The notes under the pieces were generated by a model. The model saw nothing but the letters and a program-made list of their open reading frames with translations, was not told the DNA's origin and made no database searches. A stretch of DNA of 64,000 bases from NCBI GenBank assembly GCA_046330435.1, contig JAXLST010000016.1, positions 67,042 to 131,041 on the forward strand, given 5' to 3'. This stretch comes from Ga0077560 sp046330435 (GTDB lineage: Bacteria; Actinomycetota; Thermoleophilia; Miltoncostaeales; Miltoncostaeaceae). Within the stretch, counting starts at the first letter, position 1. Every line of letters starts with the position of its first letter. Positions 43,107 to 49,643 of the stretch are shown piece by piece. Position numbers and translations under genes: made by a program.

Positions 43107-43973
43107 ATGCGGATCGCCACGTGGAACGTCAACTCGGTGCGGCAGCGCGTGCCGCGCCTGCTGCCCTGGCTGGACGAGCGCCGGCCGGACGTCGTGTGCC
43201 TGCAGGAGACCAAGCTCGCCGACGACGCGTTCGCCGAGCTGCTGGGCGAGGAGCTCACGGCCCGCGGGTACGCGTTCGCCGCGCACGGGCAGGGGCAGTG
43301 GAACGGGGTGGCGATCCTCTCCCGCGTGGGCCTGGACGACGTGGTGCGCGGCGTCGCGGGTGCGCCGGACTGGGAGGGGCTCGCCGAGGCGCGCGCCGTG
43401 GCGGCCACGTGCGGCGGCCTGCGCGTCCACTCCCTATACGTCCCCAACGGCCGGGAGCCGGACTCCGACCACTACCGCTACAAGCTCGCCTGGCTGGAGG
43501 CGCTGCGCGGGGTGGTCGCGGCGGGGCCCGCCGAGGCGATCGTGCTGGGCGACATCAACATCGCGCCGGCGGACGACGACGTGTTCGACCCGGACGCCTT
43601 CATCGGGCAGACCCACGTGACCGGGCCGGAGCGGGCCGCCCTCGGCGGGCTGCTGTCGCTGGGCCTGCACGACGTCGTGCGCGACCGCTGGCCGTCGGCA
43701 CGGGTCTTCACCTACTGGGACTACCGGGCCGGGATGTTCCACAAGGACCTGGGCATGCGCATCGACCTGGCCCTCGCCGGGACGCCGGTCGCGGCGCGGG
43801 TGGCGGCGGCGTGGGTGGACCGCCAGGCCCGCAAGGGCAGCGGCCCGAGCGACCACGCCCCGGTGATCGTCGACCTCGACGAGGCGCCCGACGGGGACAT
43901 CGGCCCCATGGTGCCGCCGCCCTCCGCGCGGCCCGCCAAGCGCGGGAGCGCCCGGCTGCCCCAGGCGGGCTGA
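43107..43973 (+). CDS. xthA: Exodeoxyribonuclease III / AP endonuclease
   Basis: This 288-residue protein has the ExoIII fold. The motifs are ATWNVNS (residues 4-10), the metal-binding Glu34 in LQETK, YVPNG, GDINIAP, the YWDYRAG segment and the catalytic pair in SDHAPV. It removes nucleotides from 3' ends and cuts at abasic sites in base-excision repair. A C-terminal extension of about 30 residues is Pro/Arg-rich. The gene stands alone and converges with meaB. Confidence 0.95.
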   Translation: MRIATWNVNSVRQRVPRLLPWLDERRPDVVCLQETKLADDAFAELLGEELTARGYAFAAHGQGQWNGVAILSRVGLDDVVRGVAGAPDWEGLAEARAVAATCGGLRVHSLYVPNGREPDSDHYRYKLAWLEALRGVVAAGPAEAIVLGDINIAPADDDVFDPDAFIGQTHVTGPERAALGGLLSLGLHDVVRDRWPSARVFTYWDYRAGMFHKDLGMRIDLALAGTPVAARVAAAWVDRQARKGSGPSDHAPVIVDLDEAPDGDIGPMVPPPSARPAKRGSARLPQAG

Positions 43974-43989
43974 CACCGGCACGCGAGCG

Positions 43990-44979
43990 TCAGGCGGCGG
44001 GGCGCTCCGCCGCCAGCAGCTCCTCACCGACCCGGCGCATGAGGTCCGCCGCGCCCTGGGCGGCGGTGAGCCGGCCCTCCCGCACCGCGGCGAGGGTGTC
44101 GTGCATGGCGGGCGCCTGGACCGCCGACGCCAGGCACGCCTCCAGCCGGTCGCGCGCGGAGCTCATGATCTCCAGGGCGACGCGGCGCTCGCGCCGGCCG
44201 TCCAGCACACCGCTCGCGGCGATGAGCTCCCGGTGGGCGTCGATCGCCGCGGCGGCCTCGTCCACCCCCTCGCCGGTCGTGGACGTGGTCAGGACGATCC
44301 GCGGCCGGTGGCCGCGGCGCTCCTCGAGGCCGCTGATGCGCCCCAGCTCCAGCATGAGCTCCAGGTCGCGCCGCACGCCGGCGGCGCCGTCGCGGTCGGC
44401 CTTGTTGACCACCAGCACGTCGGCGAGCTCCAGCAGGCCCGCCTTGTTGGCCTGCACCGCGTCGCCCCACCCCGGCGCGGTGATGAGCACCGTGGTGTCC
44501 GCCGCGGCCGCGATGTCCACCTCCGCCTGGCCCACGCCGGTGGTCTCGACGATCACCGGGTCGAACCCCAGCCGCGCCAGGAGCCGGGCGGCGGCCGGCA
44601 CCGCCCGGGACAGGCCGCCCTGCTGCCCGCGGGTGGCCATCGACCGCACGAACGCGTCCTCGGCGGCGCCGGTCATGCGGACCCGGTCGCCCAGGATCGC
44701 CCCGCCGGTGATGGGGGACGACGGATCCACCGCCAGCACCGCCGGGTTCCGTCCCGCGGCGAGGTGGATGCCGAGCAGGCGGGCGGTGAACGACGACTTG
44801 CCGGCCCCCGGCGGACCCGTGATGCCCACGATGTGGGCCTCGCCCGGGGGAAGCAGGGCGGCGATGGCGTCCGCGGCCCCGGCGTCCCGCTCCACCAGCG
44901 TGATGAGCCGCCCCACCGCGCGCCGCCGGCCGTCGCGCGCGTCGCGGACGAGCTCCTCCAGGCCGGGGCCCGTCGTCAT
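43990..44979 (-). CDS. meaB: MeaB-family G3E GTPase, mutase chaperone
   Basis: This 329-residue protein has the P-loop GPPGAGKSS (residues 55-63), the base-recognition motif NKAD, the VETTGVGQAE signature and an alpha-helical C-terminal dimerisation arm. MeaB proteins gate cobalamin loading and protect B12-dependent acyl-CoA mutases. It is third in the operon after the mutase large and small subunits and overlaps the small subunit by ATGA, so it serves this mutase. Confidence 0.94.
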   Translation of the reverse strand: MTTGPGLEELVRDARDGRRRAVGRLITLVERDAGAADAIAALLPPGEAHIVGITGPPGAGKSSFTARLLGIHLAAGRNPAVLAVDPSSPITGGAILGDRVRMTGAAEDAFVRSMATRGQQGGLSRAVPAAARLLARLGFDPVIVETTGVGQAEVDIAAAADTTVLITAPGWGDAVQANKAGLLELADVLVVNKADRDGAAGVRRDLELMLELGRISGLEERRGHRPRIVLTTSTTGEGVDEAAAAIDAHRELIAASGVLDGRRERRVALEIMSSARDRLEACLASAVQAPAMHDTLAAVREGRLTAAQGAADLMRRVGEELLAAERPAA

Positions 44980-45377
44980 CGGGCGGTCCCCGCCGCCGCC
45001 CGGACCGTCTCCACCACCTCGGCCGCAGGCGCGCCGGGGCCCAGCACGGCGGCGACGCCCGCCGCGCGCAGCACGGGGACGTCCACCGCGGGGATGATCC
45101 CGCCGATCACCAGGGGTGTCTCCAGCCCCGCGTCCCGCAGCGCCGCGACCATGAGCGGGGCGAGCGTGAGGTGCGCGGCGTTGTGCATCGAGATGCCGAC
45201 GACGTCGGCGTCCTCCTGCTCCACGGCCCACACCACCCCCTCGGGCGACTGGCGCAGGCCCAGGTAGACCACCTCCATCCCGGCGTCGCGCAGGATCCGC
45301 GCGACGACCTTGAGACCCCGGTCGTGGCCGTCGAAGCCGAGCTTGGCGAGCACCACCCGCGTCACGTGGCCCGCCAT
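44976..45377 (-). CDS. icmB: B12-binding small subunit of acyl-CoA mutase
   Basis: This 133-residue cobalamin-binding Rossmann domain has the base-off signature D16-x-H18-x-x-G21 (FDGHDRG), GISMHNAAHL for the S-x-L element and VIGGIIP for the GG element. It carries adenosylcobalamin for the large subunit, with which it shares a one-base TGATG junction. The symbol icmB rests on the residues found in the large subunit. If that is wrong, this is simply the small subunit of a split methylmalonyl-CoA-mutase-like enzyme. Confidence 0.88.
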   Translation of the reverse strand: MAGHVTRVVLAKLGFDGHDRGLKVVARILRDAGMEVVYLGLRQSPEGVVWAVEQEDADVVGISMHNAAHLTLAPLMVAALRDAGLETPLVIGGIIPAVDVPVLRAAGVAAVLGPGAPAAEVVETVRAAAGTAR

Positions 45378-47023
45378 CAGACGACGATCCGCTCGGTGTA
45401 CCGGCCGAACACCGACTCCAGCCGCTCCACGATCTCCCCCTCGGTGGCCAGGGCGTCCACCGCGCGGATGAGCGCCGGCATGACGTTGCGCGCGGGATCG
45501 GCGGCGCACGCCCGCACCTCCTCCAGCGCGGCGTCCACCCGCGCGGGGTTCCGGCCCGCCCGCGCCGCGGCGAGGCGCGCCAGCTGCCCCTCCTCGACGG
45601 CCGGGTCGATCCGGAGGATGTCCGCGGGGGGTTCGTCGCCGCCGTCGGTGAACGCGTTGACGCCCACGATGATGCGGTCCCCGTCGTTGACCTGCCGCTC
45701 GAAGCGGTACGCGGCGTCGGCGATCTCCCCCACGAACCAGCCGTCGTCGATCGCCCGCAGGGCGCCCTCCAGCATCGAGCCGTCGCCGGTGTCCAGCAGG
45801 TGGGCGAACACCTCCTCCGCCCGCCGCTCCATCTCGTCGGTCATCCACTCCACGTACGGGGCGCCGCCGAGCGGGTCGGCGACGTTCGCGACGCCGGTCT
45901 CGTGGGCCACGACCTGCTGGGTGCGCAGGGCGATGCGGGCCGCACGGTCGGTGGGCAGCGCCAGGGCCTCGTCATGGCTGTCGGTGTGCAGGCTCTGCGT
46001 GCCGCCGAGGACCGCCGCCAGCGCCTGCAGCGCGACGCGCGCGATGTTGACCTCCGGCTGGGCGGCGGTGAGCGACACGCCCGCCGTCTGGGTGTGGAAC
46101 CGGCACATGAGGCTGCGCTCGTCGCGGGCGCCGTACCGGTCCCGCATCCACCGCGCCCAGATCCTGCGCGCCGCCCGGAGCTTGCCGACCTCCTCGAAGA
46201 AGTCGCTGTGGCAGTTGAAGAAGAAGCTCAGCCGCGGGGCGAACGCGTCCACGTCCATCCCGGCGGCGACCGCGGCCTCCACGTAGGCGAAGCCGTTGGC
46301 CAGGGTGAACGCCAGCTCCTGGGCGGCGGTGCTGCCCGCCTCCCGGATGTGGTACCCCGACACCGACACCGAGTGCCAGCGCGGCATCTCCGCCGTCGCG
46401 AAGGCGATCACGTCGGTGACCAGGCGCACCGACGGGCGCGGCGGGAACAGGTACTCCTTCTGGGCCTGGTACTCCTTGAGGATGTCGTTCTGGATGGTCC
46501 CCGACAGGGCGGCCCGGGGGACCCCGGAGCGCTCGGCGGCCACCACGTACATCGCCAGCAGGATCGCTGCGGGGCCGTTGACGGTCATGGACGTCGAGAC
46601 CCGGTCCAGCGGGATGCCCGCGAACAGCTCCTCCACATCCAGGACGGTGTCGACCGCCACCCCCGCCCGGCCCACCTCCCCGCGCGCCATGGGGTGGTCC
46701 GAGTCGGCCCCCATGAGGGTCGGCATGTCGAACGCGGTGGACAGCCCGGTGCCACCCGCGGCCAGCAGCTCCCGGAAGCGCCGGTTGGTGTCCGCCGCGC
46801 TCCCGAAGCCCGCGAACATCCGCATGGTCCACAGCCGGGACCGGTACGCCGGGGCGTGCAGGCCGCGGGTGTAGGGGAACTGGCCCGGGTACGGCGGGTC
46901 CCCGTACACCGGCTCCACCGGCACCCCGGACATGGTCTCGAACGGCGCGTCGCGCAGCGGCGTGCGCGCGTAGGCCTCCTCCCACTCCCGGCGGGGGGTG
47001 CCGTGCTCGTCCCCTGGGGTCAT
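45377..47023 (-). CDS. icmA: Split acyl-CoA mutase large subunit, isobutyryl-CoA-mutase type
   Basis: This 548-residue TIM-barrel subunit has GTIQNDILKEY, SVSGYHIREAG and FAPRLSFFF blocks. Aligned by eye without gaps to Propionibacterium methylmalonyl-CoA mutase (offset 19), the specificity residues Tyr89 and Arg207 are Phe70 (RMFAGF) and Gln188 (KEYQAQKE). Phe/Gln is the pair described for isobutyryl-CoA mutase, while Arg207 is needed for the methylmalonyl carboxylate. The enzyme therefore likely interconverts isobutyryl- and n-butyryl-CoA, or a related branched acyl-CoA. Automatic annotation would call it methylmalonyl-CoA mutase. It heads the operon with icmB and meaB, divergent from a MarR regulator. 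Confidence 0.85.
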   Translation of the reverse strand: MTPGDEHGTPRREWEEAYARTPLRDAPFETMSGVPVEPVYGDPPYPGQFPYTRGLHAPAYRSRLWTMRMFAGFGSAADTNRRFRELLAAGGTGLSTAFDMPTLMGADSDHPMARGEVGRAGVAVDTVLDVEELFAGIPLDRVSTSMTVNGPAAILLAMYVVAAERSGVPRAALSGTIQNDILKEYQAQKEYLFPPRPSVRLVTDVIAFATAEMPRWHSVSVSGYHIREAGSTAAQELAFTLANGFAYVEAAVAAGMDVDAFAPRLSFFFNCHSDFFEEVGKLRAARRIWARWMRDRYGARDERSLMCRFHTQTAGVSLTAAQPEVNIARVALQALAAVLGGTQSLHTDSHDEALALPTDRAARIALRTQQVVAHETGVANVADPLGGAPYVEWMTDEMERRAEEVFAHLLDTGDGSMLEGALRAIDDGWFVGEIADAAYRFERQVNDGDRIIVGVNAFTDGGDEPPADILRIDPAVEEGQLARLAAARAGRNPARVDAALEEVRACAADPARNVMPALIRAVDALATEGEIVERLESVFGRYTERIVV

Positions 47024-47053
47024 GCGGGCCCTTCCGGTTCGATTACGCTGATG

Positions 47054-47066
47054 TCCAATAGTTGGA
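47054..47066. promoter_or_regulatory. MarR-type operator candidate before the mutase operon
   Basis: TCCAATAGTTGGA is a perfect 5-3-5 inverted repeat in the intergenic region, 31 bases before the mutase ATG and upstream of the MarR gene. It lies in the only AT-rich patch nearby. A MarR dimer bound here would block mutase transcription. The acyl-CoA substrate or product is a likely inducer, which is inferred. Confidence 0.55.
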
Positions 47067-47177
47067 TGTCAACGTAACCCACGGGACTAGGATCCGTCCA
47101 TCGCCCCGCTCGACTTCGATCCGCTCGTCGAGGCCCGCCGCAACTGGGAGGCCCGCGGGTGGGGCGAACCCGCCGCG

Positions 47178-47600
47178 ATGCTCGCCGCCACCTCGGTGGC
47201 CCGCGCCCAGCAGATCCTCCTGGGGCGCATCGACGCGGCCCTGGCGCCGTTCGGGCTCACCTTCTCCCGCTTCGAGGCCCTGGCGCTGCTGCACTTCTCG
47301 CGCCGGGGGTCGCTGCCGATGGGCAAGATCGGCGAGCGCCTGCAGGTGCACCGGGCGAGCGTGACCAACACGATCACCCGCCTGGAGCGCGACGGGCTGG
47401 TCGCCCGCGTGCCGTCCGGCCACGACCGCCGGACGGTGCTCGCCCAGATCACCGACGCCGGCCGGCGCGTGGTGGAGGAGGCCGCGGCGGCCCTGGCCGC
47501 CGGCCGGTTCGGCCTGGGGGACCTGGACGGCGCCGCGCTCGCCGCGCTGCACGACGCCATCGTGCCCCTGCGCAGGTCCGCGGGGGACCTGCCGGACTGA
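47178..47600 (+). CDS. MarR-family transcriptional regulator
   Basis: From ATG 47178 this is a 140-residue winged-helix regulator with the MarR core: LHFSRRGSLPMGKIGERL, the recognition helix HRASVTNTITRLERDGLV and the wing SGHDRRTVLAQIT. Coding-like sequence (PLDFDPLVEARRNWEARGW) continues in frame upstream to about 47100, but no ATG, GTG or TTG starts it. An ATC at 47100 with AGGA before it is the only candidate, or the true start may be mutated. It is divergent from and probably represses the mutase operon. Confidence 0.88.
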   Translation: MLAATSVARAQQILLGRIDAALAPFGLTFSRFEALALLHFSRRGSLPMGKIGERLQVHRASVTNTITRLERDGLVARVPSGHDRRTVLAQITDAGRRVVEEAAAALAAGRFGLGDLDGAALAALHDAIVPLRRSAGDLPD

Positions 47601-47602
47601 CC

Positions 47603-48403
47603 TCAGCCCGGCATGCGCGCCACCGCGTTGAGCTTGCAGTAGTCGTAGACGAAGCCGTCGGGCCCCGCGGCGTCGCGGAGCGCCCGGTGGATGCGCTGGT
47701 CGAGCTCGCTGAACCCGCCGGGCGGGTTGCCGAGCAGGTGGGCGGCCACCGACCGGGTGCGCGCCATGAACGCGTCGGGGTCGGTGTGCCGGCGGCGGCG
47801 CTCCATCCACACGTCCACCGGCTCCAGCCCCGCGTCGCGCAGGTACCCGGCGATCTGGTCGACGTCCAGCTGGTTCTTGGCGAACCACCCGGTCCAGTCC
47901 TCCGGGGCGCCGACGCCCGCCAGCACGTCCCGCCAGGCGTCCTCGCCGCCGTGGCCGGCGGTGAGGATCCCGATGACGCCGCCGGGGCGCAGGGCCCGCG
48001 CCATGCGGGCGATCGCGCCGGGCTTGTCGGGGAACCAGTGGAGCGCCATCGCGCAGATCACCGCGTCGAAGGCCCCGTCCTCGACGCCCATCTCCATGAC
48101 GTCCTCGCAGCGCAGCTCCACCCGGACGTCGGGGAACTCGTCGCCCAGCTTGGCGGCGAAGCGCTCCAGCATCCCCTGGGAGGCGTCGACGCCCACGATC
48201 GTCTCGACGTCGCGGAACCGGCGCACCATCGACGCGGCGGTCCAGCCGGTGCCGCAGCCCACGTCCAGCACCGTGCGGTACGTGCCGCCGGGCAGGGACA
48301 TGATGAGCCGGTCGGAGCCGGCGATGTTGTGCCGCACGGCCTCGTCGTAGGTGTCCGCGCCCTTGGTGAAGCCGTCCGGCGCGCTGGTGCTGTCGGTCGC
48401 CAC
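47603..48403 (-). CDS. Class I SAM-dependent methyltransferase
   Basis: This 266-residue protein has motif I VLDVGCGTGWTAAS, GVDASQGML, and DAVICAMALHWF followed by ALRPGG as post motifs. It resembles ubiquinone/biotin-type small-molecule methyltransferases, but the substrate cannot be given. GTG 48403 has GAGGA at normal spacing. It ends two bases from the MarR gene, convergent, and is followed upstream by the glyoxalase-like gene on the same strand. Confidence 0.85.
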   Translation of the reverse strand: MATDSTSAPDGFTKGADTYDEAVRHNIAGSDRLIMSLPGGTYRTVLDVGCGTGWTAASMVRRFRDVETIVGVDASQGMLERFAAKLGDEFPDVRVELRCEDVMEMGVEDGAFDAVICAMALHWFPDKPGAIARMARALRPGGVIGILTAGHGGEDAWRDVLAGVGAPEDWTGWFAKNQLDVDQIAGYLRDAGLEPVDVWMERRRRHTDPDAFMARTRSVAAHLLGNPPGGFSELDQRIHRALRDAAGPDGFVYDYCKLNAVARMPG

Positions 48404-48452
48404 TGCCTGTCCTCGTTCCGTGGGTGTTCGTGCCGGGCCGCAGGGGGCGGCC

Positions 48453-49082
48453 TCAGCGAAGGATGATCTCGCCGTCCGCGGTCGCGATGCCGCACGCATG
48501 GATACCGGGTCCGGTGCCCGGCGCGTAGCGCACCGGCAGGCCGTGACCCGGGCCGAGCCACCCCTCCAGCACGGGCTCGTGGTCGCCCACCTCCACGAAG
48601 GTGAAGCCGGTGGGCGCGCAGGTGTGGCCCGCGGCGGCGTAGCGCTCGGCCTGCACCCGGTGGCGCCCCGCCGGGTCGCCGATGATCTGGATGAAGAACG
48701 GCAGCGGGTAGCGCGGCATCCCGGCGGTGCGGAACACCATCACGTCGTCCTCGTTCCGGGCCTGCCCGGAGCGGATGGGAAGGCCGCGGCGGGCGGCGGT
48801 GTCGTCCAGGTCGTCCACGCCGAGGCACCACCACAGCACCCGGTCACGCCCCTGGAGCGTCGCCTCCAGCCACGCCCCGTCGGACTTGGTGGTGTCGTCG
48901 ATCCCGAGCAGCTCCAGGAAGCACTGGGGGCCGAGGGGGACCACGCGGTTGCTGGTGCCGCCGAGGTGCGGGCTGCCCGCCACGGCGCCCAGCCCGAAAT
49001 CGCGGCGCAGGCGCTCGCACGCCGCGTCGATGTCGACCACGCCGTAGATGACGTGGTCGATGAAGAAGCCCTCACCGCTCAT
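48453..49082 (-). CDS. Glyoxalase-like (VOC superfamily) protein
   Basis: This 209-residue protein starts with IDHVIYGVVDIDAACERLRRDFGL, typical of the Glyoxalase_3 group. Its first domain has SNRVVPLGPQCFLELLGI, and the second half is a degenerate VOC repeat. No clear set of four metal ligands can be named, so enzymatic activity is uncertain. It lies 49 bases upstream of the methyltransferase gene on the same strand and could be co-transcribed with it. Confidence 0.75.
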   Translation of the reverse strand: MSGEGFFIDHVIYGVVDIDAACERLRRDFGLGAVAGSPHLGGTSNRVVPLGPQCFLELLGIDDTTKSDGAWLEATLQGRDRVLWWCLGVDDLDDTAARRGLPIRSGQARNEDDVMVFRTAGMPRYPLPFFIQIIGDPAGRHRVQAERYAAAGHTCAPTGFTFVEVGDHEPVLEGWLGPGHGLPVRYAPGTGPGIHACGIATADGEIILR

Positions 49083-49160
49083 GCCGCGATCCGCCTCCCG
49101 GTCGGTGGCCCGTTCCCGCGCGGCACTGTACGCCCGGCCCGCCCGCGGGGCCGGGCACGG

Positions 49161-49544
49161 TCACGCGGGGCGGCGCGTCCTCGCGCGGCGCCAGCCGTCC
49201 GCGGTGACCGGCCGGCGGCGTCCGGGCCCCCGCGGGCCGAACAGCAGCCGGTCGGCGGCCACGGGACGGTGCGGCACGCCGCACACCGCGAGGACGCGGG
49301 CGGCGATGGGCCTGCCCACGACCTGCAGGCCGCTGCCCCGCCCGGCGAGGACCCGCCGGGCGCGCATCACGGTGCGCGCCGCCGCGGCGCCGAACACCTC
49401 GACGTCCCGCACGTCCAGGACCGCGCCGGTGCCGGCCTCCACCTCCGTGAGGGCATCCATCACCGCGGCCTCGTCGCCGGGGTCGATGCCGCCCTCCACC
49501 CGCACCCACCACGCCTCGGGCAGGCGTGTCGTCGTCACCCGCAT
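49161..49544 (-). CDS. STAS-domain protein
   Basis: This 127-residue protein has a STAS (anti-sigma antagonist-like) fold suggested by VRVEGGIDPGDEAAVMDAL, then a beta strand GAVLDVRDVEVFGAAAARTVMRARRVLAG in the place where SpoIIAA proteins have their regulated Ser or Thr. Here the DVxxF motif is followed by Gly/Ala with no Ser/Thr at the usual site, so phospho-control is doubtful. A basic tail (RRRPVTADGWRRARTRR) is unusual. ATG 49544 is preferred. Transcription may continue from the rph gene upstream on the same strand. Confidence 0.55.
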   Translation of the reverse strand: MRVTTTRLPEAWWVRVEGGIDPGDEAAVMDALTEVEAGTGAVLDVRDVEVFGAAAARTVMRARRVLAGRGSGLQVVGRPIAARVLAVCGVPHRPVAADRLLFGPRGPGRRRPVTADGWRRARTRRPA

Positions 49545-49643
49545 CCATCCCTCCGGGTCGGACGTCCGTCGCTCCATTTGTTCCATAGAAGGGCGTCTTT
49601 TCCGCACGGGCCGGGCCCCCTGGACCCGGCGCGGGCCCGCCGC

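Noticed and set aside
45377..47023. Methylmalonyl-CoA mutase large subunit
   Set aside because: The Arg207 equivalent is Gln and the Tyr89 equivalent is Phe, so a methylmalonyl substrate is unlikely.
47024..47177. Cobalamin riboswitch before the mutase operon
   Set aside because: Only 154 bases are shared by two divergent genes and no B12-box-like sequence was seen.
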